64,000 nucleotides of DNA from Corynebacterium halotolerans (GCF_001056295.1 NZ_JVMD01000012.1:1-64000); one strand, 5' to 3'; numbered from the stretch's first letter, positions 18,595 through 33,375 are shown. Made by a program: numbers and translations. Notes: generated by a model from the sequence alone, not told the origin.

Positions 18595-18927
18595 CTATTC
18601 AACGTCGTCGAGGGTCACCGTCACGCCGCCGACCAAGTCGGAGCAGGCGTTGTAGACCACCGTGCCGAGGGTCGCCAGCGCGGTGACCAGCACCGCCCAC
18701 AACAGACCCACGCCGGCCGCGACGCCGAAGATCATTCCGACGCCGAGGGCCGCATCGCCGCCGAGCAGGTCGTTGAAGCGGTCGCGGAAGCCCATCGCCT
18801 CGAACAGCAGGTAGAGCAGCCCGACCGCGAGCATCCACGCCAGGAACCCGATGACGCTGATCGCCGCGGTGACCCGCATCGTGGTCCACGGGCTGATCCG
18901 CCGGACCAGAAGTTGCGTGTCGGCCAT
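18595..18927 (-). CDS. DUF3566 small membrane protein
   Basis: Family of unknown function, always found after gyrA in this order (Rv0007 in M. tuberculosis, which has a longer N-terminus). 110 residues: the family opening LLVRRISPWTTMRVT, then two membrane helices (about 19-43 and 65-90) and a short C-terminus ending in TLDDVE. It starts 3 bases after the gyrA stop, so it is in the gyrA operon. Confidence 0.9.
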   Translation of the reverse strand: MADTQLLVRRISPWTTMRVTAAISVIGFLAWMLAVGLLYLLFEAMGFRDRFNDLLGGDAALGVGMIFGVAAGVGLLWAVLVTALATLGTVVYNACSDLVGGVTVTLDDVE

Positions 18928-18930
18928 GGC

Positions 18931-21531
<2,601 letters not shown>

Positions 21532-21691
21532 TCGTTTTACCTCCGGGTCTTCCCCGCGCTCGGGTGGCGCCGGTGGTGGCGGCGCGTTGCGGGTTCGAGA
21601 GTTTTACTCCCCCAGCATACGCCCCGGGAATGCGTCGTCGGCGCCGTGCGGGCCGTTGCGGGGCCCGCTTTGCGACGTCGCGCCGTGGGAG

Positions 21692-21710
21692 CGGTATCAA
21701 AGTGATACCG
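21692..21710. promoter_or_regulatory. Palindromic operator upstream of the RHH gene
   Basis: CGGTATCA-AAG-TGATACCG is a perfect 8-base inverted repeat, 31 bases before the ATG of a ribbon-helix-helix gene. Antitoxins of this kind usually bind such a site to control their own operon. That use is inferred. Confidence 0.55.
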
Positions 21711-21740
21711 TTTTCGCCGTCGCGGCGTTATTCTGTCGGC

Positions 21741-21944
21741 ATGGCGATGACATTGAGGCTGAGCCCCGCGGAGGATCGGGCGCTGGCGTTGCTGGCGGGC
21801 ACGAGGGGCACATCGAAGCAGGAGGCGGCGCGGCGGGCGATCGTGGAGGCGGCCGCCCGCTCGGTGCGGGATGCCGAGGTGCGGATCCTCGCCGCGGAGA
21901 CCGTCGAATCGCACGCCGCCGTGCTGCGGCGCCTGGCGAAATGA
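21741..21944 (+). CDS. Ribbon-helix-helix protein, likely antitoxin
   Basis: A small 67-residue protein with a ribbon-helix-helix (MetJ/Arc) pattern: beta strand MTLRLSP, helix AEDRALALLAGTRG, then SKQEAARRAIVEAA. The C-terminal helix would bind a partner. A palindrome just upstream (21692-21710) and a gene with Fic/Doc-like features downstream suggest the antitoxin of a toxin-antitoxin pair. The fold is fairly sure, the role inferred. Confidence 0.65.
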   Translation: MAMTLRLSPAEDRALALLAGTRGTSKQEAARRAIVEAAARSVRDAEVRILAAETVESHAAVLRRLAK

Positions 21945-22047
21945 ACGCGGGGGTGGGCGAAACAAGGAAAGTCATCGGCGGTGCGGGGTTCCGGCCCGAC
22001 CATGAGCCGATAAGCGCGGACCGTGCCGCGATGTCCGGTGGTGCCGC

Positions 22048-22488
22048 ATGCGCGGGTTGACCGCCGAGGACCTCGTGTCCGTCATCGACGTTCTGGTGGA
22101 ACTGCTCCCCGAATTCGCGGACGTGCGCATCGTGCGCCCGTGGGCGTTGCCTGCCGCGGCCGCCGCGGCGGAGGGGGTGATCGCCGGCGTCGACGTCCAT
22201 GATCCCGGGGCGAACGGCGTGAATGCGGGCGCGCGCAGCGATGCAGCCGGGGCGATTGCCCTTAACGCTGCGACCAGCATGAATGGCGGCGCCTCCGACG
22301 AGGAGCGCATGCGGGCGCTGGCCGAAACCATCCGGCGGCTCAAGCCCCTCGACCGGGGCAATGTGGCGTTCGCGGTGACGGCGGTGCTGGTCCACGGCCG
22401 GCTCCTGGGCGAGGCCATGTCCCTCGAGCGGGCCGCAGCCATCGCCGGTGCACGCATGCCCGGCCCACCTGCGTCACCGCCGCACTGA
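22048..22488 (+). CDS. Degenerate Fic/Doc-like protein, possible toxin partner
   Basis: 146 residues. The start (LTAEDLVSVIDVLVEL) and the segment RRLKPLDRGNVAFAVTAVLVHGRLLG align by eye with Doc proteins, where the motif is HPF.DGNKR followed by a helix and LNG. Here the catalytic His and final Arg of HxFx(D/E)GNxxxR are absent; only the D.GN part is similar. The middle (about 40-85) is Ala/Gly rich and variable. It starts 103 bases after the RHH gene. If it is a Doc relative, AMPylation or kinase activity may be lost. It could also be an unrelated helical protein. Confidence 0.45.
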   Translation: MRGLTAEDLVSVIDVLVELLPEFADVRIVRPWALPAAAAAAEGVIAGVDVHDPGANGVNAGARSDAAGAIALNAATSMNGGASDEERMRALAETIRRLKPLDRGNVAFAVTAVLVHGRLLGEAMSLERAAAIAGARMPGPPASPPH

Positions 22489-22493
22489 GCCCG

Positions 22494-23357
22494 TCACCGG
22501 GGCGGGCGAGCTCCCCCGACGGAGAGCTCTTCGAGCCACAGCTCGAATCGATCGGCCACCGCCTCCGGCTCGCGCGCCCAGCGGTTGTGGCCCAGGCGGC
22601 GGTCGATGAACTCGAAACGAGCGGCGGCGGGCAGGCGCGAGGCCAGATCCATCGCCGAATCCGGCGTGCAATCGCGGTCGCCGTCGCACGTCAGCATGAG
22701 CACGGGCGTGGTGACCTTCAACATCTCCCGCGAGTAATCGATGTCCGCCTGCGTGGGGCGCAGCCGCCCGTTGCGCGCGAACATCGCCCACTCCCGGACG
22801 TGGCGGCCCGACTGGCGCCCGTACCGGGCGAGGTCCCACGGGCCCGCCGGCCAGTAGCCCAGAATCGTGGAGACGGTCCACATCACCGGCCCGCCCCAGC
22901 ACAGCCGCGTGTACTCGCGGCCGGTGAACCGGATGTAGTGCGGGGTGCCGGAACCGATGGTGATCATGCCGTCGACGTCGGCTTCCGGGCGCGCGAGGTA
23001 CAGCGAACCGATCTGACCGCCCATCGAATGGCACATCAGATACAGGGGCAGTCGCTCCCCCGGTTCCTGGAATTCCTTCCGGGCCGCGGCGACGGCCGCC
23101 GGGTAATCCACCGACGCGATCTCGTGGTAACCCCACTGGTGCCCGCGGGTGGCGCGGGCGGTCTGGCCGCCCTGGCCGTGGAGCTCCGAGACCAGCACGG
23201 CGAAACCGCGGTCGCGGAGCTCCTGGGCCATCGGCCAGTAGTACCGGGCGCCCATGCCGAACCCGGGGAAGAACACGACGATCGCCCGAGGCTTGCCCTT
23301 CGGGCGGTGGATCTGCATGGGCGTGACGGAACCGTCGAGGAGGACGCGCTCGATCAT
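22494..23357 (-). CDS. Alpha/beta hydrolase (lysophospholipase-like)
   Basis: A probable serine esterase of 287 residues without a signal peptide. It shows an HG-like region FFPGFGMGARYY, nucleophile elbow CHSMGGQ, a candidate acid in TCDGDRDCTP and catalytic His in RRLGHNRWA. It is similar in layout to Hydrolase_4/monoacylglycerol lipase proteins. ATG 23357 has GAGGAG 6 bases before it; longer in-frame starts lead into sequence without family similarity. Convergent with the Doc-like gene, 5 bases apart. Substrate unknown. Confidence 0.8.
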   Translation of the reverse strand: MIERVLLDGSVTPMQIHRPKGKPRAIVVFFPGFGMGARYYWPMAQELRDRGFAVLVSELHGQGGQTARATRGHQWGYHEIASVDYPAAVAAARKEFQEPGERLPLYLMCHSMGGQIGSLYLARPEADVDGMITIGSGTPHYIRFTGREYTRLCWGGPVMWTVSTILGYWPAGPWDLARYGRQSGRHVREWAMFARNGRLRPTQADIDYSREMLKVTTPVLMLTCDGDRDCTPDSAMDLASRLPAAARFEFIDRRLGHNRWAREPEAVADRFELWLEELSVGGARPPR

Positions 23358-23710
23358 CTCGGGCTCCTCGCGCGTGCGGGCGACGGGCTCGACGCGCTCA
23401 TGTCCGGCGCCGGGGCCCGCAACGAAGTCGCCGGGCATCTCGGCGGCATGATTCGCGCGGCCGCCGCGCGCGTTTACCGCGTCACCGCCGGTGCCGCCCC
23501 TGCGGGGAACGGCACCGGGATTCGCCTGCTCATCGTGTTGGTTCACGGGCGATACGATATCCCCGGAATCGTCGGGGGGAAAACCGGGGAGAGCGCCGAA
23601 CGCCGTTGCGCAGTGCACCCCCGCACCCCCGCGGCCCGCGTCCGCCGCAAATTCACAGGCAGGACACGGTTTTCCGCCGAAACGTCCGCGTTTCCCTTTG
23701 CGTTCGCCAA

Positions 23711-23716
23711 TAATAC
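23711..23716 (+). promoter_or_regulatory. -10 element of the lipase gene, probably giving a leaderless mRNA
   Basis: TAATAC ends 5 bases before ATG 23722, and no ribosome site is present. Transcription would start at or within a base of the A of ATG. Confidence 0.55.
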
Positions 23717-23721
23717 GACCC

Positions 23722-25263
23722 ATGGCATTCCGCACCCGCATTCGGCGCCGCGCCGCCGCAGCAGCCCTCGTCAGCACCTTCATGATCGGCGGCGTGCTCG
23801 CCCCGGCCTCCGCCGCCCCGCTTCTCCCGCGCCTGCCGGCGGGCGTCCCCGGTCTCCCCGGCAACCCGGCCGCCATTCCCGGTCTTCCTGGCGGGCCGGA
23901 GGCTTCGCCCGGAAGTCCCGATGCCCCCGACGATCCTGCCGGGGACGCCTCGACCTCCGATGGTCCGGCCAACGGACTCCCGGGCTCCGCCGGAGGCTCG
24001 GCCGCGGCCTCCCCCGGCTCCTCCGACGACTCCCCCGCCATCGACGATTCCTTCTATGACACGTCCACCGTCACCCCGGGCGCCCCCGGCTCCATCCTGC
24101 GCACGGCGACCGCCCCCACCGCGCCGATGCCGCCGGAGCTGGACTATCCCCTGCCGTCGTCGGTGACGAAGGTCCTGTATTCCACCACCGACATGCACGG
24201 CAAGGCGGTTCCGGTCAGCGGCTACATGGTCGAGCCCTCCGTCCCCTGGACCGGGGCGGGAGAGCGCCCGACGGTCGTCATCGGCCGCGGCACCGTCGGC
24301 CAGGGCGATCAGTGCGCGCCGTCGCGGAATTGGCCGCTGGAAAATCAGGCCGATCCGTTTTCGTCGAAGCGCCTGGTCAATCTCGAGGGCCTCTACGACT
24401 GGGTCTTCGCCGGCGCCGGGGTCCGCGTGTTCGTCACCGACTACATCGGCATGGGCACGCCCGGCATGCACACGTACATGAACCGGGCGGAGCAGGCGCA
24501 CGCGATGCTCGACGGCGCCCGCGCGGCGCGGAACCTCTCCGGCGGCAACGGCAAGGTCGCCTTCTACGGCCACTCCCAGGGCGGCGGCGCGTCGGCCGCC
24601 GCCGTGGAGGAGGCCGCCTCCTATGCCCCCGACGTCCCCGTCGCCGCGGCGTACGCGTCGGCGCCCCCGGCCGACCTCGACGCCGTCCAGCGCAACATCG
24701 ACGGCTCCGACCTGGTCGGCGCGATCGGCTTCACCATCAACGGCCTCGCGGCGCGCTATCCCGAAGTTGGCCCGCTGATGAAGCGCCACATGAACGAGCA
24801 GGGCCAGGCCACGCTCGATGCGCTGTCCTCGATGTGCACCAACGAGATCACCTCGGCCTACGGCTACCAGCGCACCAACGAGTGGACCGTCGGCGGCCGC
24901 AGCCTCGACGAGATCCTCGGCGAGATTCCCGAGGGCCGCGCGGCGATGGAGGACCAGCGCATCGGCCGCGGCAAGCCGTCGGCACCGACGATGATCGTCT
25001 CCGGCCGCCACGACGAGAACGTCGAGTACCGCCAGGCCCGCGATCTGTCCGAGACGTGGTGCGCCAACGGCGGCGAGGTCTTCTACCTCGACGACGCCCT
25101 GCCGAAGATCGGCTCGTACAACCACTTCGCGCAGGCGGTCAGCGGCGCCCCGTTCGGCATCGGCTTCATCCTGGCGATGTTCAACGGCGCCCCGACGGCC
25201 GGCGCCTGCTCGGGCGCGGTGATCCCGGGCGGATCCGGCGAAATCCCGGTCCCCGCTTCCTGA
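23722..25263 (+). CDS. Secreted lipase (secretory lipase / LIP family)
   Basis: An exported ester hydrolase of 513 residues. The Sec signal peptide covers about 1-31 (basic RTRIRRR, hydrophobic core, cleavage near APASAA). A Pro/Gly/Ser-rich linker (about 32-110) is followed by the lipase domain. Catalytic candidates are Ser in YGHSQGGG, Asp in SGRHDENVEY and His in YNHFAQAV. LDYPLPSSVTKVLY and VTDYIGMGTPG are typical of actinobacterial secretory lipases that hydrolyse triacylglycerol. ATG 23722 appears leaderless. The preceding hydrolase gene is divergent. Confidence 0.88.
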   Translation: MAFRTRIRRRAAAAALVSTFMIGGVLAPASAAPLLPRLPAGVPGLPGNPAAIPGLPGGPEASPGSPDAPDDPAGDASTSDGPANGLPGSAGGSAAASPGSSDDSPAIDDSFYDTSTVTPGAPGSILRTATAPTAPMPPELDYPLPSSVTKVLYSTTDMHGKAVPVSGYMVEPSVPWTGAGERPTVVIGRGTVGQGDQCAPSRNWPLENQADPFSSKRLVNLEGLYDWVFAGAGVRVFVTDYIGMGTPGMHTYMNRAEQAHAMLDGARAARNLSGGNGKVAFYGHSQGGGASAAAVEEAASYAPDVPVAAAYASAPPADLDAVQRNIDGSDLVGAIGFTINGLAARYPEVGPLMKRHMNEQGQATLDALSSMCTNEITSAYGYQRTNEWTVGGRSLDEILGEIPEGRAAMEDQRIGRGKPSAPTMIVSGRHDENVEYRQARDLSETWCANGGEVFYLDDALPKIGSYNHFAQAVSGAPFGIGFILAMFNGAPTAGACSGAVIPGGSGEIPVPAS

Positions 25264-25340
25264 CCGGGCCCGCGCCGCGGCGGTCCGGCGTCTTCGCTCG
25301 ACGACGGCCCACCACGCCGTCCGTGGGTGGATGCTAATGA

Positions 25341-25387
25341 TGGGGTGTCGGCGACAATCTCATGTCGAGACTGTTGCCGACACCCCA
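25341..25387. terminator. Long hairpin between the convergent lipase and gyrB genes
   Basis: Arms TGGGGTGTCGGCGACA and TGTTGCCGACACCCCA (one G-T pair), with an inner TCTC/GAGA stem, lie between two convergent stops. No U tract is seen; a role as a bidirectional terminator is likely but not certain. Confidence 0.5.
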
Positions 25388-25450
25388 TCGTCGTCGTAAA
25401 GCAGCAGGTCGATGCCGGTCCAACGTCCGGCCCGCCGACCCGCGCACTCG

Positions 25451-27538
<2,088 letters not shown>

Positions 27539-27742
27539 TTACCCCGTAGTCCCCCACATGACACGCATCAGGTCACGTCAGAAAGCCTTTGAGCGCCGAT
27601 TTTCGGGAAATCGGGTCGGTGTGATCCGCGCTTTCGCCGCCAAAACACACCGCACGCGACCCGCCGCCCCATTCTGCGACACGCAGTTCACCGAAAGCCT
27701 CGGCCTCGACCGCGGGATCCGCCCGGAACACGGCTCCACTGC

Positions 27743-28381
27743 TCAGCCGTAGGTGTCGCGCGGCCCCCGGCCCTTGACCCGCAGCCGCCCCTTGGACCAG
27801 CTCGGCCCGGATGGTCCCTTGATGTGCAGCTTTTCGACGATGCCGTCCCCGACTTCCTCCGCGATCGTCGCCAGGATCTTGGATTGCGCGAGGCGCAGCT
27901 GCGTCGCCCACGTGCTCGACGCACATTGGACGACCAGCGTGTTCTCCTTGAACTCCACGACTTCCGCGTGGTCGGCGATGACCTCGCCGACGATTTCCGG
28001 CCACTTCGACATGATGATGCCGTTGGCGATGTTGCGCTGCCACCCGCGCTCATTGGCCTGTCCGGCCAGGACCGCGCCGAAGGTCAGGGGGCTTCGATCG
28101 CGGCGCCGGCGGATGCGGATGCCGTCGCGGTAGAGCAGGCGTTGCGGCACGCGCGTGCCGGCGCGATCGCGCACGACGGGCGCGGTGTCCCCGCCGTCTC
28201 CGGCGATCCGGCCTTCCTCATCCCGCTTCACCACCCGCGGTCCGGCCTCCAGCGTGAACCCGGAATTCTTCCGGGGTGGCCGCTGGAGCGAGGGCGGGTG
28301 TTTGCCGCCGGTGTTCGCCGTCGACCGCATCCGCTCGAACACCTCGCCGACCAGGTCGGGGGCTTCGTCGTCGGCCATCAC
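27743..28381 (-). CDS. dciA: DciA (DUF721), replicative helicase loader
   Basis: DciA helps load DnaB in bacteria that lack DnaC/DnaI. The about 212-residue protein has a disordered, basic N-terminus (about 25-105) and the DUF721 KH-like core: [34 protein letters not shown] and a GDGIV segment. It corresponds to Rv0004. The GTG at 28381 and ATG at 28378 overlap the recF stop (GTGATG), so it is translated with recF. 250 bases without a gene separate it from gyrB. Confidence 0.9.
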   Translation of the reverse strand: MMADDEAPDLVGEVFERMRSTANTGGKHPPSLQRPPRKNSGFTLEAGPRVVKRDEEGRIAGDGGDTAPVVRDRAGTRVPQRLLYRDGIRIRRRRDRSPLTFGAVLAGQANERGWQRNIANGIIMSKWPEIVGEVIADHAEVVEFKENTLVVQCASSTWATQLRLAQSKILATIAEEVGDGIVEKLHIKGPSGPSWSKGRLRVKGRGPRDTYG

Positions 28382-29613
28382 CGGTCACCTTCGGGTGCGG
28401 TTCCGTCGCCAGTGGCTGCGGTATCGGGGGCTACGGCGACGTCGGCGTCGAGCACCGAGATCCGTCCCGCTTCGGTGTCTTCGACGGTCACGACGTGGGT
28501 GGTCACGCGCGGGGCGTCGGCAAGCCCCTCGGGCAGTTCTTCGCCGACGGCGGAGGTGATGAGCACTTGCTCGGCCTCCTTCGCGATGCCGACCAGCGCT
28601 TCACGCCGGTGCCGGTCGAGTTCCGCGAAGACGTCGTCGAGGACGAGGATCGGGTCCGGGCCCTCCTCGCGAAGCATGAGGTACGCCGCCAGCCGCAGCG
28701 ACAGCGCGAACGACCAGGTCTCGCCGTGGCTGGCGAAGCCCTTCGCCGCGGCGTCGCCGAGATTGAGCTGCAGATCATCGCGATGCGGCCCGACCAGGCT
28801 GATGCCGCGCTCGATTTCGCGGTTGCGGCGGGCACCGAGCTCGGTGAGCAGAAGCGCCTCGATGATCTCGGGGTCATCGGGGAGGTCGTCGGCGGGCAGC
28901 TTCGTGCGGTATTCCACGTGGGCCGGCCGCGACGACGGCGCGAGGGTGGCGTAGGCCTCCACGACGCGGGGCGCGAGATCGCGGACCAGCGCGATGCGCG
29001 CCGCCGTGATGATCGCGCCGACGTGCGCCAACTGCGCATCCCACGTATCGAGCGTGGCCAGCGCCGCCTGGCCCTCGGCGGAGGAATAGCCGCGGCGCAG
29101 CGAACCGCCGGCCGTCTTGAGCAGCGCGTTGCGCTGGCGCAGGATCCGCTCGTACTCCAACCTGGCCCCGGCCATGCGCGGCCTGCGCACGGCGAGCAGA
29201 TCATCGAGGTAGCGGCGCCGCTGGGCGGGTTCGCCCTTGACCAGCTCCAGGTCCTCCGGCGCGAAGAACACCGAGCGCACGGTGCCCAGCAGCTCGCGCG
29301 GGCTGCGCAGCCGCGTCCGGTTGAGCTGCGCTTGATTCGCGCGATGCGGGTTGATCAGCAGGTGCGCGGTGAGTTCCCGTCCGTCGTTGACCGCGGTGGC
29401 GGACACCCGCGCCGAGTCGGCTCCCGACCTGACCAGCGGCGCATCCGTGGACACCCGATGCGACGACAGCGTGGACAGGTACCCGACGGCCTCGACGATG
29501 TTCGTCTTGCCGTAGCCGTTGCGCCCCGTGAACACGGTGATGCCCGGCTCGAGCTCCAGGCTGAGATCGGGCCACGACCGGAAGTCGCGCAAACTCAGCG
29601 AACGCAGATACAT
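28378..29613 (-). CDS. recF: RecF, DNA repair and replication restart ATPase
   Basis: RecF is an SMC-like ATPase that loads RecA with RecO/RecR at gaps. 411 residues with Walker [12 protein letters not shown] near 30, signature region [11 protein letters not shown] and Walker [14 protein letters not shown]. The C-terminus is extended by about 20 residues of Ala/Pro/Asp. ATG 29613 ([14 protein letters not shown]) matches family starts. It begins 52 bases after dnaN. Confidence 0.96.
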   Translation of the reverse strand: MYLRSLSLRDFRSWPDLSLELEPGITVFTGRNGYGKTNIVEAVGYLSTLSSHRVSTDAPLVRSGADSARVSATAVNDGRELTAHLLINPHRANQAQLNRTRLRSPRELLGTVRSVFFAPEDLELVKGEPAQRRRYLDDLLAVRRPRMAGARLEYERILRQRNALLKTAGGSLRRGYSSAEGQAALATLDTWDAQLAHVGAIITAARIALVRDLAPRVVEAYATLAPSSRPAHVEYRTKLPADDLPDDPEIIEALLLTELGARRNREIERGISLVGPHRDDLQLNLGDAAAKGFASHGETWSFALSLRLAAYLMLREEGPDPILVLDDVFAELDRHRREALVGIAKEAEQVLITSAVGEELPEGLADAPRVTTHVVTVEDTEAGRISVLDADVAVAPDTAATGDGTAPEGDR

Positions 29614-29665
29614 GTCGGCACCGCGGGGACGTCGCCCCGCTTTCCTTCCGCCCCGGAGTCGCCGG

Positions 29666-30856
29666 TCAGCCCGGAAGGCGGACGGGCATCAGCAGATACG
29701 TGAATTCCGTCTCCGGGTTCGGGAACATGCCGTCTTCGCCGGCCTCGGGCAGCTCATCCGGTTCCGGGATGAGCACCGCCGGACGCGACGGCTGCGTGAA
29801 GCCCATGACCACGCGGTCGGTGTGGATCGCGGACAGGCCATCCGAGAGGTACCCCGGATTGAACGCGATGAGCAGCGGCTCGCCGACGAAGGCGCACTCC
29901 AGGACTTCCTCGGCGCGGCCGGCTTCGTCGCCGTGGGCGGAGAGGACGACCTGGCCCTCGGAGAAATCCATGCGGATCTGGGCGCCGCGATCGGCGACCA
30001 GGGACACGCGGCGGATGGCCTCGCGCAGGGGATCGATGCGCACCGAGGCCAGCGACGAGTGCTGCTTCGGAAGCAGCGGGCGGAACTTCGGGAATTCCGC
30101 GTCGAGCAGGCGGGTGGTCGTGCGGCGCGGGTCCGCGAGAATGCCCAGCAGACCGTCGGCGCCGACCGCGCGGCCGTCGGAACCGTCGCCGAAGGCCAGG
30201 GTCACCGGCTCGCTCGAACCGGAATCCAGCGAACGGGCGGTGTCGGCCAGGGTCTTGGCCGGGATGAGCAGCTCCGCGTCGCCTTCCGGGATCTGGTTCC
30301 ACTTGAACGTGCGCACCGCCAGCCGGAAGCGGTCCGTGGCGGCCAACGTGACCGTGTCGCCCTCGGTTTCCATGCGGATGCCGGTGAGCATGGGCAGGGT
30401 TTCGTCGCGGCCGGCGGCCACGGCGACCTGGCCGATCGCCTCGGTGAACAGTTGCGGGTCGATGGTGCCGGTGGCGGCGGGCACCGACGGCAGCGCCGGG
30501 TAGTCCTCGAGCGTCATCGCCGGCAGCTCGAAACGGGACTTGCCGCAGGTGACCAGGACCTTCGTGCCGTCGTAGTGCATGTCGATCGGCTTGTTCGGCA
30601 GCTTCGAGACGATGTCCGAGACGAGCTTGCCGTTGACCGCGAAACGACCGGTTTCGGAGATTTCCGCGGCGATGCGGATCTGCGTCGAAACCTCGTAGTC
30701 GTAACCGGCGATCTCCAGGCCGTCGTCGCCGGCCGTGAAAACCATGCCGCGGAGGATCGGCTGCGTCGGGCGCGTCGGCAGATTACGTGCAACCCACCCC
30801 ACCGCATCAGCGAGATCGTCCTTGGCGGCGCGGAGACGCACGTCCGTCTGCTCCAT
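29666..30856 (-). CDS. dnaN: DNA polymerase III beta sliding clamp
   Basis: DnaN forms the ring clamp for the replicative polymerase. 396 residues with three repeated clamp domains; recognisable pieces are [30 protein letters not shown] and the C-terminal [12 protein letters not shown] 30856 follows GGAGGG; the open frame continues upstream into the dnaA-dnaN origin region but is not protein-like there. Confidence 0.97.
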   Translation of the reverse strand: MEQTDVRLRAAKDDLADAVGWVARNLPTRPTQPILRGMVFTAGDDGLEIAGYDYEVSTQIRIAAEISETGRFAVNGKLVSDIVSKLPNKPIDMHYDGTKVLVTCGKSRFELPAMTLEDYPALPSVPAATGTIDPQLFTEAIGQVAVAAGRDETLPMLTGIRMETEGDTVTLAATDRFRLAVRTFKWNQIPEGDAELLIPAKTLADTARSLDSGSSEPVTLAFGDGSDGRAVGADGLLGILADPRRTTTRLLDAEFPKFRPLLPKQHSSLASVRIDPLREAIRRVSLVADRGAQIRMDFSEGQVVLSAHGDEAGRAEEVLECAFVGEPLLIAFNPGYLSDGLSAIHTDRVVMGFTQPSRPAVLIPEPDELPEAGEDGMFPNPETEFTYLLMPVRLPG

Positions 30857-31454
30857 CGTCCCTCCATGAGTTCCACGGTTTTGTCGTCCCTCCGCGATCG
30901 CGGACGGACCGGCCGTCGCCGACCGTTCTTCGAAACACAACCTTAACCCAGTTTCGCCGCCGTGATGTCGGCGGTCGATGAGTTCTTGTCGTTCGGCGGC
31001 TCGGTCGCCGCGGTTTGTCGACACTCCCCTTTTTCTCGGACGGTGATTGAGATGAAGGGTCGGGGGAAGCAGTAGGGGCTGTGAATCCTGTGGGCCGGGC
31101 GTCGGATCGCTGGTCGCCGCGGGGATCCGCGTGTTGAGGGAAAGTTGATGAATCTGTGGAGGGATGGACCAATCTGTGGATGAATTCCCGGCAATCGAAT
31201 CTTTCCACAGTCGGACACTGTTCATCCACAGGTCTGTGAACGAAAAACGGCTGGTTAACCACAAGATCGGTGTGACCGGGGTCTCCTAATTACACAGATG
31301 TAATTACGTGTCCGGCCCGTGATTTCGCGGCCGATTCGTCGTCAGGCGAAAAAGCCGCGAACGTCCCGCACATGCCGCGCGACGGTCCCCCGCCGTCCCG
31401 TGCCGGTGCGGCCGCCGGCGACGTGGACGGCCCAGGGCCGATGCCCGGCGACGA
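30857..31454. other. oriC: Probable oriC: dnaN-dnaA intergenic region
   Basis: 598 bases without a gene between dnaN and dnaA, the standard origin place in actinobacteria. Relaxed DnaA boxes are at 31155-31163, 31175-31183 (TCATCCACA reversed), 31201-31209 (CTTTCCACA), 31222-31230 (TCATCCACA) and 31255-31263 (TTAACCACA). No perfect TTATCCACA is present. An A+T-rich palindrome follows at 31287-31306 and may be part of the unwinding element. Confidence 0.75.
31287..31306. promoter_or_regulatory. A+T-rich perfect palindrome in the origin
   Basis: TAATTACA, spacer CAGA, TGTAATTA: 8-base perfect arms beside the last DnaA box. The left half recurs at 36398-36405 upstream of rsmG. It could bind a regulator or help DNA melting; which is unknown. 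Confidence 0.6.
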
Positions 31455-33200
31455 TCAGCCGACCGTGCGGGATCGCTCGCGGATGCGCGTGGTCAGATCG
31501 TTGACCTGATCGTGGGTGGCGCGCTTTTCGGTGATCTCCTTCTGGATCTTCCGGTGCGCGTACAGGACCGTCGAATGGTCGCGGTTGCCGAAGACCTTGC
31601 CGATCGCCGGCAGGGAAATGTCGATCAGCGACCTGGTCAGGTACATGGCCACCTGGCGGGCATGCGAAACCGGCCGGGTCTTGCCCGGGCCCGTGAGATC
31701 CGCGACGGTGAGCCCGTAGAACTCCGCGGTCGCCGAAATGATGATGTCCGGCGTGATCTCGACGACGGCGCTGTCCGAGCCGATGATCTCCTCCGCCAGC
31801 GCCAGCGTCACCGGCATCTTCAGCAGCGACGCCTGGGCGGTGACCTGCAGCAGGCGGCCCTCGAGCTCGCGGATCGACGACGCCGTGTGCTCGGCGATGA
31901 ACTGCAGCACGTCATGCGGGACGTTGAGGCGGTCGAGCTGCGCCTTCTTCGACAGGATCGCGATGCGCGTCTCCAGGTCCGGCAGCTGCAGATCCGGGGT
32001 CAGGCCCCACTCGAAGCGGGTGCGCAGGCGCTCCTCCAACGTCTTCAATTCGCGCGGCGGGCGGTCCGAGGACAGCACGATCTGGCGGTCGGCCTGGTGC
32101 AGCGCGTTGAAGGTGTGGAAGAACTCCTCCTGCGTGCCTTCCTTGCCCTCCAGGAACTGGATGTCGTCGACGATGAGGATGTCCAGGTCGCGGTACCGGC
32201 GCTTGAAGCTCTCCTGAGCGTCATCGCGGACGGAGTTGATGAAGTCGTTGGTGAATTCCTCCGACGACACGTAGCGCACGCGCAGCTTCGGGTCGAGCGC
32301 CGTCGCGTAGTGCCCGATCGCGTGGAGCAGGTGGGTCTTGCCCAGCCCGGAACCGCCGGAAATGAATAGCGGGTTGTAGGCGCGCGCCGGCTGCTCGGCG
32401 ACGGCGGCGGCCGCCGCGGCGGCGAAGCGGTTCTGCGGGCCGATGACGAACGTCTCGAAGGTGTACTTCGGGTTGAGCGTCGGCTCCTCGACCGGCTGGC
32501 TCATGGGGTTCTGCAGCTCGGACAGGTGGTATTTGCCCTGGCCGAAGAGGTCGGCGGCCGTCCCCTGCGTCTGCGGGGCGCCGGGGTGCGGCGCATGCGG
32601 GGGGTTGGGCAGCTGCTGGCCGCGATTGGGTTGGGGCATCTGCGTCGACCGCGGGTCGTGCACGTGCGTCGCGGCGGGGCGGAGTCGGGGGTCGCCGAAT
32701 TCGGCGGAATCGCGGGTGTCGCGCTCGAACTCGAGGGTGCGCCAAGCGGTGGAATCGCGGCCGTCGGTCTGGTGGGCGGGGTGCATGCGATCGGTGCCGC
32801 GATGCTGCGGATCCCCGCCGCCGTGCCCGGGCCCGTGGGCGGGGGCGGCGCCGGAGTCGGGTCCGGCCTGGCCGGCGGCATGCCCGGCGTCGGCGGAGTC
32901 GCCGTGCCCGGAATCCTCCGAGATGGTCACCACCACCTGCTGCGGGCTGCCGGTGATGGCCTCCAGGGCCCGCTCGATGCGGCCGGCGAGCTCCTCCTTG
33001 ACCAGCGTCTGGACCATTTCGCTGCCGGTGGCCAGCAGGACGAACCCGTTGACCTGGCCGACCGGTTGCACGGAGCGGAGCAGCGCCTTGTGGTTCGTCT
33101 TGAGAGGCTGCGGGTCCCCTTCGGGCACGTCCGTGCCCTGGATGAGCATGTCTACGACCCGGGTCCAGGTGTCGTGGAAGCTTCGGCTGGGGGTGGTCAA
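31455..33200 (-). CDS. dnaA: DnaA, chromosomal replication initiator
   Basis: DnaA is the AAA+ initiator that binds DnaA boxes and melts oriC. 581 residues from TTG 33200: domain I (about 1-90, [15 protein letters not shown]), a long His/Gly/Pro/Asp-rich linker (about 95-245), AAA+ core with Walker [13 protein letters not shown] near 280 and Walker [14 protein letters not shown], and domain IV with the box-binding DHSTVLYA motif. The TTG start has AAAGGA 8 bases upstream; no ATG or GTG suits the conserved start. The frame runs on upstream but is not DnaA-like. Confidence 0.96.
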   Translation of the reverse strand: MTTPSRSFHDTWTRVVDMLIQGTDVPEGDPQPLKTNHKALLRSVQPVGQVNGFVLLATGSEMVQTLVKEELAGRIERALEAITGSPQQVVVTISEDSGHGDSADAGHAAGQAGPDSGAAPAHGPGHGGGDPQHRGTDRMHPAHQTDGRDSTAWRTLEFERDTRDSAEFGDPRLRPAATHVHDPRSTQMPQPNRGQQLPNPPHAPHPGAPQTQGTAADLFGQGKYHLSELQNPMSQPVEEPTLNPKYTFETFVIGPQNRFAAAAAAAVAEQPARAYNPLFISGGSGLGKTHLLHAIGHYATALDPKLRVRYVSSEEFTNDFINSVRDDAQESFKRRYRDLDILIVDDIQFLEGKEGTQEEFFHTFNALHQADRQIVLSSDRPPRELKTLEERLRTRFEWGLTPDLQLPDLETRIAILSKKAQLDRLNVPHDVLQFIAEHTASSIRELEGRLLQVTAQASLLKMPVTLALAEEIIGSDSAVVEITPDIIISATAEFYGLTVADLTGPGKTRPVSHARQVAMYLTRSLIDISLPAIGKVFGNRDHSTVLYAHRKIQKEITEKRATHDQVNDLTTRIRERSRTVG

Positions 33201-33375
33201 CTCTGTGATCCTTTTCGGGTCGGTCGGACGGTCTGCGCATCCCCCGGGGTTTCCGGGGGTTCTTCCGCGCCCGGGCCCTCGGGTGGAGGGTCGGGCACGC
33301 CCGTCCGCGCCGATGGCTGGTCGTTCGGCGGGGGTGGGGTGGGTGTTTCGGGTGGGCCTTTCGGTTGTGGGAATT

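Noticed and set aside
21968-22060. A short open frame bridging the RHH gene and the Doc-like gene
   Set aside because: It has no ribosome site and no similarity; the Doc-like gene is better started at ATG 22048.
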